The position numbers and the translations under genes were made by a program. From positions 26,663 through 90,662 of the IMG/VR virus record IMGVR_UViG_3300008110_000020: a stretch of DNA of 64,000 nucleotides; one strand, written 5' to 3'. This document shows, piece after piece, positions 8,969 to 17,929 of this stretch. The DNA comes from a virus. Position 1 is the first letter of the stretch. Every line of letters starts with the position of its first letter. Under the pieces are notes generated by a model. The model was not told where the DNA came from and did no database searches. It saw only the letters and a program-made list of their open reading frames with translations.

Positions 8969-10798
8969 ATGAGTAAAGCAGTTAATGAAGGACAAACTCA
9001 AGTCTATGCGAATGGTACTATTGAGCCTCAATATGGTGTAAACACTGATGCTCCGTATCTAAATAATCCCCCAAAGCAATTGATTGATCTTATTACCGCA
9101 TTTTATAAAAGTGGTAAATCAGATAGTCAAGTTTTAGCTATTCTTGTAGGAATGGGTACTCCACAACAATTAGCATTATCTGGTATTAATGCATATAAAG
9201 CCGCTGCTCAAACATTCACAACCGAAAACAATCAAAAAAATCATAATAATATGAAATTTACACTTGCAGGCTTGTATGAAAACGTTATGAAAGCCATTAA
9301 TGCATTAAATACGATGGGAGAAGATCAATCACGAGTATCTTATTCCGCAAAAAATGCACTTAACATTTTAGAAAATTCTTTAGGTAATTTTCCAATGAGA
9401 TTCTCTAGCGGAGATATTTCAATAATTAGTGAAGATATTGAAAACAACGTAAACCCCGCTCTTAAATTTAAGATTGCAAAAAATCTTCACAGAGATCTTG
9501 CTGCATCTGAATGGTTAAACCCAGTTAGAGAATTAAGAAGCTATATCATGGCTGCATATGATTCTTCTAAATGGTCATTTAGAATTGCTGAAGCAATCGA
9601 TAGATCAAATTCACAAAAAGGTAAACTATACGAAAGTCTAACCAATCAATTTGAAATTCTTTTAAAAGAATCTTCTGAAGACATTAAATCTAAATTTGCT
9701 ATTATTGCTGCAAAGAACCCATGGTCTGCTGAATGTAAAAACATTCTAAACGAAATGGCTTCCTCTGAGCAAAAGGCCTATTCAAATCATGGTGGTAAGG
9801 TTTCTAAAATTCTTTCACCCGTGTTGGAGTCTGAAGAAGGATTAACATTCCACTTACATGGTAAGAACTATATCTTTACCGAAGGTAAGATTTCTGAAAC
9901 TGAAGTAACTGATTCTCGTTTCTTTGATGTTTTAGAAGGTATTAAAATGTTTAAACTTGACGGTAATTCATTAGTTACTTTTTCTGAAAATGGAAAAACT
10001 TTAGAATATAACCTTACTGAAGGTACATTAAGCTTAGGTGGAGTAGATCTTACCAATGCAAGTATCGTAGAATTAAAGGAATCCCTTATTGCAACAAGAT
10101 TCTTTGGTTATAGAGATCAGTGGAAATCTGATACTGTATGTAAATTCTTTGAGAATGTAGATCTTTTACATGAAATGGATAATTTCACTGGAATTACTTC
10201 TACTGAATTCTTAAATCTTTTCTTAACTGTAATTGCTGTTGAGGAAGGTGTATGGGTTAATAAAGTTAACTTTGGAATGCAGGTAAATGAAATGAAATTC
10301 TATTCATCTGCAACTGAAGCTGTTAAGATGATTAAAGAATTCATTAATTATGATGCATCATCTATTCTTTCTGAAAGATTAGTGGCTGAAGGTAATCAAA
10401 AAGCAGTTGCTGATAAAAAGAGAAATGAAATCAATGATAAAATTTCTTTCTTAGAAGAGAAGAAGAATAAGGTATCTGAAGCAATCAAATCATTAGGAGA
10501 TTCTGAAGAATTACAGGAAGCATTAAAATTAATCAATACCGAAATCATTAAGTTTGAAAAAGAACTTCAAGAAACTTATTCTATAGTTGAAAAAAAAAGT
10601 AAAGACCAATATCTAAACGACGGTTATGTTGAAGCAAAAGTTCAAGATAACGTAAATGGATTAAAGAAAGGTCAAACTGTTTTTGTTAATGCAGAAGAAT
10701 ATACTTCTTTAGGTGATACTGATTTACTTAATATCATCGTCCCTGAAACCGATAAATCTAAAATCGTAAAGAAGGCAAGCCTTAAGGTTGAAATTTAA
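8969..10798 (+). CDS. Hypothetical late protein, probable virion component
   Basis: A 609-residue protein of unknown family. I chose the ATG at 8969 because a late-type TATATAAA element lies just upstream; an in-frame ATG at 8900 would overlap the preceding gene. The protein is largely helical, with a predicted coiled coil around residues 480-560 (rich in K, E and N) and a small C-terminal domain containing KKGQTVFVNAEEYTSLG. Late promoter control and its place between gp15-like and head genes suggest a structural or packaged protein. A strong terminator follows. Confidence 0.65.
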   Translation: MSKAVNEGQTQVYANGTIEPQYGVNTDAPYLNNPPKQLIDLITAFYKSGKSDSQVLAILVGMGTPQQLALSGINAYKAAAQTFTTENNQKNHNNMKFTLAGLYENVMKAINALNTMGEDQSRVSYSAKNALNILENSLGNFPMRFSSGDISIISEDIENNVNPALKFKIAKNLHRDLAASEWLNPVRELRSYIMAAYDSSKWSFRIAEAIDRSNSQKGKLYESLTNQFEILLKESSEDIKSKFAIIAAKNPWSAECKNILNEMASSEQKAYSNHGGKVSKILSPVLESEEGLTFHLHGKNYIFTEGKISETEVTDSRFFDVLEGIKMFKLDGNSLVTFSENGKTLEYNLTEGTLSLGGVDLTNASIVELKESLIATRFFGYRDQWKSDTVCKFFENVDLLHEMDNFTGITSTEFLNLFLTVIAVEEGVWVNKVNFGMQVNEMKFYSSATEAVKMIKEFINYDASSILSERLVAEGNQKAVADKKRNEINDKISFLEEKKNKVSEAIKSLGDSEELQEALKLINTEIIKFEKELQETYSIVEKKSKDQYLNDGYVEAKVQDNVNGLKKGQTVFVNAEEYTSLGDTDLLNIIVPETDKSKIVKKASLKVEI

Positions 10799-10816
10799 TC
10801 GCTAACCTTTATATAA

Positions 10817-10847
10817 AAAGCTGACAGGTAAACTGTCGGCTTTTTTT
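10817..10847 (+). terminator. Rho-independent terminator
   Basis: The arms AGCTGACAG and CTGTCGGCT (one G-T pair) around a GTAAA loop are followed by seven T. It separates the hypothetical late gene from the gp55-like sigma gene. Confidence 0.85.
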
Positions 10848-10874
10848 GCATATAATAAAAAAACAGTTCAGGTT

Positions 10875-11240
10875 ATGCCTAGAAAAAGGAATTACTTAAA
10901 TAATAGAGATCTTTTAGACGAAATACGTAAATCAAAAGAACTCGATGAATTAACACCAAAGGCTTTAGAGTTCTTAATGTTATTAGCAGATAAATGTTCA
11001 ACCAAGCTTACATATCGCGATCCTGCTGATAGAGAAGATTGTATAGCATTTGCTTATATGGATCTCTACCGCTATTGGAGAAACTTTAATCCAGATAAAA
11101 GTGAAAATGCATTTGCATATTTTACAGAGATCGCAAAAAGAGGATTTGCAAAAGGTTGGAATAAATTACATCCAAAGAAATATGCAGGAACCGTTTCAAT
11201 AGACGGTAGTTCTGACGGGGAAGGAATTTATACCATTTAG
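10875..11240 (+). CDS. gp55: Late transcription sigma factor, gp55-like
   Basis: A 121-residue protein resembling the conserved part of T4 gp55. The segment ADREDCIAFAYMDLYRYW is followed by FNPDKSENAFAYFTEIAKRG, matching sigma region 2 in gp55 proteins. T4 gp55 directs host RNA polymerase to late promoters of the form TATAAATA. Here the probable targets are the TATATAAA elements before virion genes. It is shorter than T4 gp55 (185 residues), missing most of the C-terminal part that carries the clamp-binding tail. Its own upstream element is GCATATAATAAAA at 10848. Confidence 0.75.
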   Translation: MPRKRNYLNNRDLLDEIRKSKELDELTPKALEFLMLLADKCSTKLTYRDPADREDCIAFAYMDLYRYWRNFNPDKSENAFAYFTEIAKRGFAKGWNKLHPKKYAGTVSIDGSSDGEGIYTI

Positions 11241-11250
11241 AATAATACCA

Positions 11251-11727
11251 ATGAGTATAAAGAATGTCAAACCTACGGCTAAATCAGGATTTAAACAAGG
11301 TTATTATAAACCACACAATCCTCATAAGTATATAGGACCAGGGCCTATCATATACAGAAGCTCGTGGGAAAGAAAATTCTGTCATTGGTGTGATCATAAT
11401 GAAAATGTAATTAGCTGGGTGTCTGAACCTTTTTCAATAAAATACTTTAATGTTTTGGATAATAAGTTTCATAACTATTATCCAGACTTTTATGTAAAAA
11501 TGAATAAAGAGGGTTTGGTTGAAGAATATGTGGTAGAGATAAAGCCAAAAGAACAATTAAAGAAACCATCTCCACCAAAAAGAAATACCAAAAAAGCAAT
11601 AGATAACTTTAAGTATGCCTATGAAACGTATGTTAGAAATCTTTGCAAAACAGATGCTCTTAATAAAGCTGCAACTCAAAGAAATTTTAAGGTTATGTTA
11701 TTAACCGAAGACTCAAATCTTTTTTAG
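11251..11727 (+). CDS. gp4: Head completion nuclease-like protein, gp4-like
   Basis: A 158-residue protein carrying the T4 gp4 (gp50/65) signature: IYRSSWERKFCHWCDHNENV, then WVSEPFSIKYF, YYPDFYVK and VVEIKPKEQ. The E...PDF...EIKPK arrangement is a PD-(D/E)xK nuclease-type core. In T4, gp4 is required for head completion before tail joining. It is followed after one base by the gp53-like gene, which is the T4 gene order. Confidence 0.82.
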   Translation: MSIKNVKPTAKSGFKQGYYKPHNPHKYIGPGPIIYRSSWERKFCHWCDHNENVISWVSEPFSIKYFNVLDNKFHNYYPDFYVKMNKEGLVEEYVVEIKPKEQLKKPSPPKRNTKKAIDNFKYAYETYVRNLCKTDALNKAATQRNFKVMLLTEDSNLF

Positions 11728-11728
11728 T

Positions 11729-12304
11729 ATGATAATAGGTAGTTTTACAGATGATTTAGATTTATACATTGCTGAGAATAAAGGTCAGTCTAAGGCCTCT
11801 AAAGCATCCTCTAAGGATTTATTATTAATGGGTGTTAAGGGAACTGGCGTTTTAGATCAAGGTAGGATGTATACATTTAGGTATTTTACTGAAGATGAAA
11901 CTTTTTATGATACCTTTCCTATTGTTATAGGATTAGGTGCTGTTCCTGGATCAATGACAAATCAATTAGGAATTAATTTACATTACATTCCTTATGATGC
12001 AAGAATACCTTTTATGGAAGATATCATAAAATCGTTTAGTGGTTTCTTTGAAAGACAATTTAATAATGCTGGAGAAGTTGCAAAACAAACATTTAATAAA
12101 GACTTTACATATGAAGCCGTTAAAAAGTCATTAGGTAGAAAATATAACTTAACATATGCAATTAGGCAATATAGATTAGATCGTATGAAAGATCCAAAGA
12201 TAATTGGTTATGAAGACTGGTACCTTGGTGCTGTTAATGATGATAACTTTTTCTTTGGTGGATCAATTTTACAGGCGCAAGATTTATATTACCAGAATAT
12301 ATAA
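11729..12304 (+). CDS. gp53: Baseplate wedge protein, gp53-like
   Basis: A 191-residue protein, close to T4 gp53 (196). It contains the segment GRMYTFRYFTEDETFYDTFP with a following LGINLHYIPYDAR, typical of a conserved protein in T4-like phages. In T4, gp53 completes the baseplate wedge. The assignment uses the sequence pattern plus the T4 order gp4-gp53. Another small virion assembly role cannot be excluded. The late promoter of the portal gene overlaps its stop codon. Confidence 0.55.
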   Translation: MIIGSFTDDLDLYIAENKGQSKASKASSKDLLLMGVKGTGVLDQGRMYTFRYFTEDETFYDTFPIVIGLGAVPGSMTNQLGINLHYIPYDARIPFMEDIIKSFSGFFERQFNNAGEVAKQTFNKDFTYEAVKKSLGRKYNLTYAIRQYRLDRMKDPKIIGYEDWYLGAVNDDNFFFGGSILQAQDLYYQNI

Positions 12305-12306
12305 AA
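12297..12306 (+). promoter_or_regulatory. Late-type promoter TATATAAA (portal)
   Basis: ATATATAAAA overlaps the end of the gp53-like gene, 16 bases before the portal start. Confidence 0.6.
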
Positions 12307-12322
12307 CAATAAATGATAAAAC

Positions 12323-13972
12323 ATGGCAGGATTTACAAATAGAAGAGGTCCTCTTACAGACTCCAATCCAGTAAGAAAGATTCTAAAAGATCTTTCTAAC
12401 CTTGGGATGGCATATGATGATATGATCATTCGTAATTCCAGAGCAATCGGTTTTACCGAAAATGCAATGGGTTATACAATGAATCCAATGGGATCCGATG
12501 CAGATGATATGTATGCTGCATTTGCTGCCTTATCATTAACCGATACGAGTCTTAAAAAGAACATCTCATTCTTTGATAGAGATTATGAAAAGAAGAGAGA
12601 TCAATTAAGAACCTTTGCGGTACAAGATGAAATTGAAGATATCCTTGATGTAGTTACCGATGAGGCAATAGTATTTGATAAGAGTAACTATTTTGCTTAT
12701 GCAGAATTTAACGGAGAAATAAGTAATTCTATTGAAGAAGAAATTGGAGATATCTATAATAACATTTACAATTATTTTGGGTTTAATGATGCTATCCAAC
12801 CTTGGAACTATTTTAGAAAATGGTTGGTTGATGGATATCTTGCATTTGAAATTGTTTATAATGATAAGCAAACCGAAATCATAGGCTTTAAAGAACTAGA
12901 TCCTATTTCTTTAATGCCAGGTTTAGATACTGAAACTGGAAAGAAAATGTGGGTTCAGTATAAAGGTGGCGGATCTAAGGAAAGAAAGCTTTGGGATTCT
13001 CAAATTCTTTATCTTTCATATTCACAAGTTAATTCACCACAGAGAATCTCTTATGTTGAGAGACTTATCCGCTCTTTTAACCTTTTAAGAATTATGGAAA
13101 CTACCAGAATTATCTGGGCTGTTTCTAATGCTTCGTTTAAGACACAGTTTATTATTCCGGTCGGTGGAAAATCTAAAACGAGGGCAAAACAATCCCTTGC
13201 CCAATTAATGAATTCTTATCGTGAAGTAGTAGACTTCAATTATGAAAGTGGAGAAATTCAAACAAACGGAAAACCAATGATGCCTTTTAATAAGGAATAC
13301 TGGTTACCTTCTAAAGATGGCGAACAACCTGAGATTAGTACAATCGGAGGAGATGGTCCTGATTTAGGAGACACCGAATCATTAAAATACTTTGCTGATA
13401 AACTTAAACTTGCCTCAAAAATTCCATTCTCACGTTTCGATAAAGAAGGTGGTAATACCTACGATATGGATGCAAGTGGTATGTTAAGAGATGAAATTAA
13501 GTTTTCTAAATTTATTGATCGCTTAAGATCAATTTTCCAGGAAATCTTAATCAAACCTGTTTATCTTCAAATGTGTCTTAACCATCCAGAACTTAAAAAT
13601 GATATTGCATTTAAGGCTGGATTGGCATTAAGGTATATGAAGGACAACGTATTTGAAGAAATGAAAGAAATGGAACTTCAAACCAAGAGAGTAGACTTTA
13701 TTGGTAATATGAAGACCCAATTAAGTATAATGGATGAAAATATGACCGAAATACCGTATTTTGACTTAGGATGGTTAATTAAGAGGTATGGAGGATTTAC
13801 ACAAGATGACCTTAAAGCCAATCAACGTGCTAAGGATAGATCTGATCTAAAGGCCCAAGGTTACACTGAGGAAGATATTGAAAAGATTCTTTTAGGCGCC
13901 GATAAGAAACTTTTTAAGCCAGAAAAGCCTGCAGGCGGTATTGAAGAAGATCCATTGGCGGGTTTAGGATAA
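12323..13972 (+). CDS. gp20: Portal vertex protein, gp20-like
   Basis: A 549-residue portal protein; T4 gp20 is 524. Characteristic segments are QDEIEDILDVVTDEAIV, the wing/clip region LAFEIVYNDK...IIGFKELDPISLMPG, and the crown region FIDRLRSIFQEILIKPVYLQ. Twelve copies form the DNA channel at one capsid vertex, start head assembly and dock the terminase encoded at 27864-30526. The gene has its own late promoter. The prohead protease-scaffold and capsid genes follow. Confidence 0.93.
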   Translation: MAGFTNRRGPLTDSNPVRKILKDLSNLGMAYDDMIIRNSRAIGFTENAMGYTMNPMGSDADDMYAAFAALSLTDTSLKKNISFFDRDYEKKRDQLRTFAVQDEIEDILDVVTDEAIVFDKSNYFAYAEFNGEISNSIEEEIGDIYNNIYNYFGFNDAIQPWNYFRKWLVDGYLAFEIVYNDKQTEIIGFKELDPISLMPGLDTETGKKMWVQYKGGGSKERKLWDSQILYLSYSQVNSPQRISYVERLIRSFNLLRIMETTRIIWAVSNASFKTQFIIPVGGKSKTRAKQSLAQLMNSYREVVDFNYESGEIQTNGKPMMPFNKEYWLPSKDGEQPEISTIGGDGPDLGDTESLKYFADKLKLASKIPFSRFDKEGGNTYDMDASGMLRDEIKFSKFIDRLRSIFQEILIKPVYLQMCLNHPELKNDIAFKAGLALRYMKDNVFEEMKEMELQTKRVDFIGNMKTQLSIMDENMTEIPYFDLGWLIKRYGGFTQDDLKANQRAKDRSDLKAQGYTEEDIEKILLGADKKLFKPEKPAGGIEEDPLAGLG

Positions 13973-13989
13973 AAACTTTATAAGTTGAT

Positions 13990-13999
13990 AATATATAAA
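13990..13999 (+). promoter_or_regulatory. Late-type promoter TATATAAA (protease-scaffold)
   Basis: AATATATAAA lies 18 bases before the ATG at 14018. Confidence 0.6.
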
Positions 14000-14017
14000 T
14001 CAAATAACAAGTAGAAG

Positions 14018-15748
14018 ATGTCAGGAAAAAAACTATTAATTCTTGAGAGATCACAGTCTAATTTATCATTTAAGACAGATGATGATGGCGCCGTCGTATT
14101 AGAAGGCGTTTTTACTGAGTTCGGTGTTCGTAATAAGAATAACAGAATTTATGAGGAAAAGGAAGTTTTACCTCATATTAATGAACTCCAAGAAAAGGTA
14201 AAGACAAACAAACTTTTAGGTGAATTAGACCACCCAAAAGATTTTGATATTAGTCTCTCTAACGTATCCCATGTAATAGAATCTTTAAAGTACGATTCCG
14301 AAAACAAACAAGTTGTTGGAAGAGTTCGTTTATTAAATACTACAAAGGGTAAAGAAGCACAGGCTTTAATTAAGGACGGTATTCCTCTTCATATTTCAAG
14401 TCGTGCCGCTGGAACTGTTGATGAAAACGGTAAAGTAAAGATTAAGAAGTTTTTTACATATGACCTAGTTGCAGATCCTGGATTTGAAAATGCAGAATTA
14501 TCAAGGGTTAACGAATCTTACGGATTTGATGCCGACCCTACTTTATTCATTTATGAAATGGAAGAAACTAAAAATACAGAAGATAAAAAAGAACCAACAA
14601 TGGAAAATCAAAATTTTGTAACCGTTGAGGATTTTCAAAAATACACCGAATATGTTCAAGGCGTATTAAATAATGTAAAAGAATCCGCAAATTCAGACAA
14701 TACTGAAATCGTTGAAAAACTTATTAAGTACAGTGAACATATTGGAGAAAAGGTAAATCAGTTAAGCGATTATGCCGAGTATCTTTCTGAAAACCTTGAT
14801 AAGAGTATTTCTTATTCTGACTATCTAGCTGAAAATGTAGATAAGATTAAGAATTATACGACATACCTTGCTGAAGAATTGGATAACTCAATTCAATATG
14901 CTGAACATGTTGCTGAAAAAGCTGATAAGGGAATTCAATATGCAAACTATTTAGGAGAGAACCTTGAAAAAGGAATTGAGTATTCCGAATATGTTGCTGA
15001 AAAGGTTGATCAAAACATTGCATACTCTGAACACCTTGCTGAAGGTTTAAGAAAGAGTATTAAATATGCTGAATACATTGCAGAAAATGTAAACACGGTT
15101 GAAGGTTCTGCTATTAATGAATCCGAAGTATCTGAAGAAGCTACTTGTGAAAAATGCGGTGAAGTTCATGAAGGATCTTGTGGATCTAAGAATGAAGAAA
15201 AAGAATCCGATAAGAAAGAATATAAAGATTCAATAGAAGAAGCCTTAAATAAATTAATTGCAAAGGCTGAAGCCAAAACTAAGGTTGTTACTGAAATGCA
15301 TTTTATGAACTTCCTTTCTGAATCTAAGAAAAATGAATTTAATTCACTTTCTGAAGAAAAGCAGAAAATGATTGTTGAATCAATGAATGCTAAACCAATT
15401 ATGTCAACTGTTCAGGCTGAAAATATATGGGAATCTTCATTTATTGAAAAGAAGAGAGAATTGAATTTTATTGCTGATATGCCTGAGAAATTCTCTGCTA
15501 AATGGGAAGCTTTATCAGAATCTCGTAAGAATCAAATTATTGCAGAATCTAAGTTCTATACCTTAACTACTCCTTACGCCATTAATAACTTCTGGGGAAC
15601 CAGAGATCTAAGACCATCTCAAATGGAATTAGAACAAATTAATGAAAGTAAAACAGCTGCTGAGGCCGCTGCACCTAAGGAGCCTTTAGTAAATGAATCT
15701 TTTGCTAATGACCTAGTTAATAGAGTAAAATTCAACTTAGGACGATAA
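14018..15748 (+). CDS. gp21: Prohead protease (gp21-like) fused to scaffold-like domain
   Basis: A 576-residue protein, much longer than T4 gp21 (212). Residues 1-165 are a gp21/HK97-type prohead protease with catalytic His72 in GELDHP and Ser127 or Ser128 in HISSRAAG. Residues about 205-370 are a run of imperfect ~15-residue repeats of the type YxxYxAExxDKxIx, predicted as a long helical rod. Then come a Cys motif (CEKCGEVHEGSC) and a charged helical tail. No separate scaffold gene lies before gp23, so the tail probably serves as the prohead core and is removed by self-cleavage. Confidence 0.85.
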   Translation: MSGKKLLILERSQSNLSFKTDDDGAVVLEGVFTEFGVRNKNNRIYEEKEVLPHINELQEKVKTNKLLGELDHPKDFDISLSNVSHVIESLKYDSENKQVVGRVRLLNTTKGKEAQALIKDGIPLHISSRAAGTVDENGKVKIKKFFTYDLVADPGFENAELSRVNESYGFDADPTLFIYEMEETKNTEDKKEPTMENQNFVTVEDFQKYTEYVQGVLNNVKESANSDNTEIVEKLIKYSEHIGEKVNQLSDYAEYLSENLDKSISYSDYLAENVDKIKNYTTYLAEELDNSIQYAEHVAEKADKGIQYANYLGENLEKGIEYSEYVAEKVDQNIAYSEHLAEGLRKSIKYAEYIAENVNTVEGSAINESEVSEEATCEKCGEVHEGSCGSKNEEKESDKKEYKDSIEEALNKLIAKAEAKTKVVTEMHFMNFLSESKKNEFNSLSEEKQKMIVESMNAKPIMSTVQAENIWESSFIEKKRELNFIADMPEKFSAKWEALSESRKNQIIAESKFYTLTTPYAINNFWGTRDLRPSQMELEQINESKTAAEAAAPKEPLVNESFANDLVNRVKFNLGR

Positions 15749-15756
15749 TATATAAA
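15747..15756 (+). promoter_or_regulatory. Late-type promoter TATATAAA (major capsid)
   Basis: AATATATAAA overlaps the stop codon of the protease-scaffold gene and begins an unusually long A-rich leader of about 75 bases before the capsid gene. Confidence 0.6.
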
Positions 15757-15831
15757 AAATATAATCTAATAGCTAAGAAGCAAAGAGCTACAGATTGATT
15801 AATAAAAACAAATAAAAAAACAAAAAACAAA

Positions 15832-17547
15832 ATGTACGCAAATCATTTAATTAATGAGGCTGAAGTACAAAAGACGTGGGCACCTATCATTGAGGAGGCT
15901 ACTGGTATCACTGAGAAGTCTAAGTTATCTTGGATGTCTAAGTATTGCCATTACCATAACCTTAATGAAAGTGTTTACAATACTGTACACCTCAATCCAA
16001 ACATGAACGTTCAATCAATGGGCGCTCCTACTTTCCCTGGAGATCCTACTACATTGAACGCTTTCTATTCTCAGGCCCCAGGTTCTGGTGATAGACCATT
16101 CTCTTTGTTGCCACTTGCTATGCAAGTAGCTGCTCAGACTGTAGGTCTTGATCTTGTACCTGTAGTTCCTATGCAAGGTCCTATGGGAGTTCTTACTTAC
16201 CTAGACTTTGTATATGGTGGTGGTCGTGTAACTACTGCTGGTGGTATTAACGGTAACTCTGCTCCTTTAATGATCAAAGTTCCTTTAACTATCGCTACTG
16301 GTGGTGACTTAGCAGTTAACGATCTTCTTTACGTTGGTACTGGTAGCTTCGGTGCATACGAATTAACTTTCGTTGGTAAGTCTCGTATCGATGGTTATCC
16401 TATTTTCCGCGTAAGAGGTAAAGGAACTGACCAAGCTCAAGGTGCTGATCCTTTTGCACAAGGTGAAGAAGGTTATCAGCCAATCTATACTGCAATCACT
16501 GCAGCTACTGATGGTTATTCTGATGATCCTCTAACTGTAGTTCGTGTTAACTTTGACGGAGCTCCTGAATTAGTTAAAGCTTTAGAAGACCACATCGTTG
16601 GTTTCTCTGGTAATGCATTCGCTGAGAACAACCCTGCTACAGGTGTTCCTTCTTTCGCTGAATCTATTAACAGTACTGATCCTTATCAAAGAGGAGATGG
16701 AGAATCTACTCCAGATAACATCATGGGTCTATCATTGTTCAACAAATCAGTTGCCGCTAAAACTTATCAAGTTGCTGCCGCTGTAACTCGCGAACAAGTA
16801 CAAGATCTTAAGCAATTCGGTATCGATGCAGTTGCTCAAGTAGAAGCTGTATTGGTTAATGAATTAACTCAATCTATCAACAAGTATATCTTGGATAGAA
16901 TCTTCAAGAATGGCGTAACTAACGCTTACCAAGTATCTCAAGTAGACGCTACTGTTCTTTCAGCTGCATTTACTACTGGTGCTACCGGTGCTGTTACTAT
17001 TCCTCTTGGAACTGACAATACTGGCGTTAACCGCTCTGTAACTGTTACTTCTGTATCAGTTGGTGGTGGTGGCGAAACTCAAGGTACATTGCAACGTAGA
17101 ATCCTTACTAAGGTTCTTGCTGCTTCTAACTTGATCGCTACTCGTGGCCGTAGAGGACCTGCTACTTTCGCTGTAACTGGCGGTAAGATGGCATCTGCTC
17201 TTCAGGACATCGCTGGATTCGTTGCTTATCCTCTTTCTAACACAGTTAACCAAGCTGGTGGTTCTCTTTACCCAATCGGAGCTATCGCAGGTGTTACTGT
17301 TTATGTAGATCCAAACAGAGACTTTAACGATGTTAAGATCGCTGTAGGTCGTAAAGGTGATGGTAACTCTCCTGGTTTAGTATTCATGCCTTACTTAATG
17401 GCTGAATCTGTTGAGACAATCGCAGAAGGAACTATGGCTCCTAAAATCGCGGTTAAATCTAGATTCGACTTAGTAGACGCTGGATTCCACCCACAAACTA
17501 TGTACTATGTATTGAACTTCAACTTCAACGGAGTTGATATTATCTAA
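15832..17547 (+). CDS. gp23: Major capsid protein, gp23-like
   Basis: A 571-residue HK97-fold capsid protein of the gp23 family (T4 gp23 is 521). A recognisable segment is LPLAMQVAAQTVGLDLVPVV followed by PMQGPMGVLTYLDF; the C-terminal AVGRKGDGNSPGLVFMPYLM is also typical. The N-terminal ~65 residues, with LINEA and LNES, are probably the propeptide removed by the prohead protease at (L/I)xE sites. Codon choice is more biased (many GCT, ACT, GGT, AAC) than in neighbours, fitting very high expression. A late promoter with a long leader and a UUCG terminator bracket the gene as a single-gene unit. Confidence 0.93.
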   Translation: MYANHLINEAEVQKTWAPIIEEATGITEKSKLSWMSKYCHYHNLNESVYNTVHLNPNMNVQSMGAPTFPGDPTTLNAFYSQAPGSGDRPFSLLPLAMQVAAQTVGLDLVPVVPMQGPMGVLTYLDFVYGGGRVTTAGGINGNSAPLMIKVPLTIATGGDLAVNDLLYVGTGSFGAYELTFVGKSRIDGYPIFRVRGKGTDQAQGADPFAQGEEGYQPIYTAITAATDGYSDDPLTVVRVNFDGAPELVKALEDHIVGFSGNAFAENNPATGVPSFAESINSTDPYQRGDGESTPDNIMGLSLFNKSVAAKTYQVAAAVTREQVQDLKQFGIDAVAQVEAVLVNELTQSINKYILDRIFKNGVTNAYQVSQVDATVLSAAFTTGATGAVTIPLGTDNTGVNRSVTVTSVSVGGGGETQGTLQRRILTKVLAASNLIATRGRRGPATFAVTGGKMASALQDIAGFVAYPLSNTVNQAGGSLYPIGAIAGVTVYVDPNRDFNDVKIAVGRKGDGNSPGLVFMPYLMAESVETIAEGTMAPKIAVKSRFDLVDAGFHPQTMYYVLNFNFNGVDII

Positions 17548-17570
17548 TCAATAGTAATCATACTGTTTGA

Positions 17571-17601
17571 AAAGGTCCGCTTCGGCGGACCTTTTTTTTT
17601 T
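17571..17601 (+). terminator. Rho-independent terminator with UUCG loop
   Basis: A perfect nine-base stem AAGGTCCGC/GCGGACCTT with a TTCG tetraloop is followed by at least eight T, directly after the major capsid gene. A near copy lies at 19070. Confidence 0.93.
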
Positions 17602-17604
17602 CTT

Positions 17605-17614
17605 AATATATAAA
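17605..17614 (+). promoter_or_regulatory. Late-type promoter TATATAAA
   Basis: AATATATAAA lies immediately after the capsid terminator and 14 bases before the ATG at 17629. Confidence 0.6.
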
Positions 17615-17628
17615 ACAAAAATAACAAT

Positions 17629-17877
17629 ATGTCACAAGGAGTTTACCGCGCAGCTGTTCTTTATAATTTTAGCCAAGATAAATACATTGCAATAGATCCT
17701 GGCACCATTGGTGGTGATCCTTCGGCGGTTACTTGGACATGGGTTACGAATCCTAATGGTGCTACTAAATGGGTTAACATCGTGGAACTTCAATACTATT
17801 TAACTGATACACCTATTGGTGATCCTACTATAAATGCATACCCTTGGGAAATCCAATGGCTATACTTTGCAGCATAA
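17629..17877 (+). CDS. Small late protein, single copy of a repeat domain
   Basis: An 82-residue protein with its own late promoter. Its sequence (RAAVLYNFSQDKYIAIDPG early, AYPWEIQWLYF late) resembles the ~80-residue units found about three times in the next gene product. It therefore looks like a single-domain paralogue. Position directly behind the major capsid gene and the likely high late expression suggest a capsid-surface or decoration protein; that role is inferred, not seen. Confidence 0.65.
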   Translation: MSQGVYRAAVLYNFSQDKYIAIDPGTIGGDPSAVTWTWVTNPNGATKWVNIVELQYYLTDTPIGDPTINAYPWEIQWLYFAA

Positions 17878-17904
17878 TCCTCTTTAAAATTTTTACTCCT
17901 AAAA

Positions 17905-17915
17905 GATATATAAAA
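17905..17915 (+). promoter_or_regulatory. Late-type promoter TATATAAA
   Basis: GATATATAAAA lies 14 bases before the ATG at 17930. Confidence 0.6.
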
Positions 17916-17929
17916 ATAAAAATTAGATT

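Noticed and set aside
8900-10798. Upstream ATG at 8900 for the large late gene
   Set aside because: It overlaps the previous gene and puts the late promoter inside the coding region.
17056-17253. Minus-strand frame opposite the capsid gene
   Set aside because: Shadow caused by strong codon bias in gp23.
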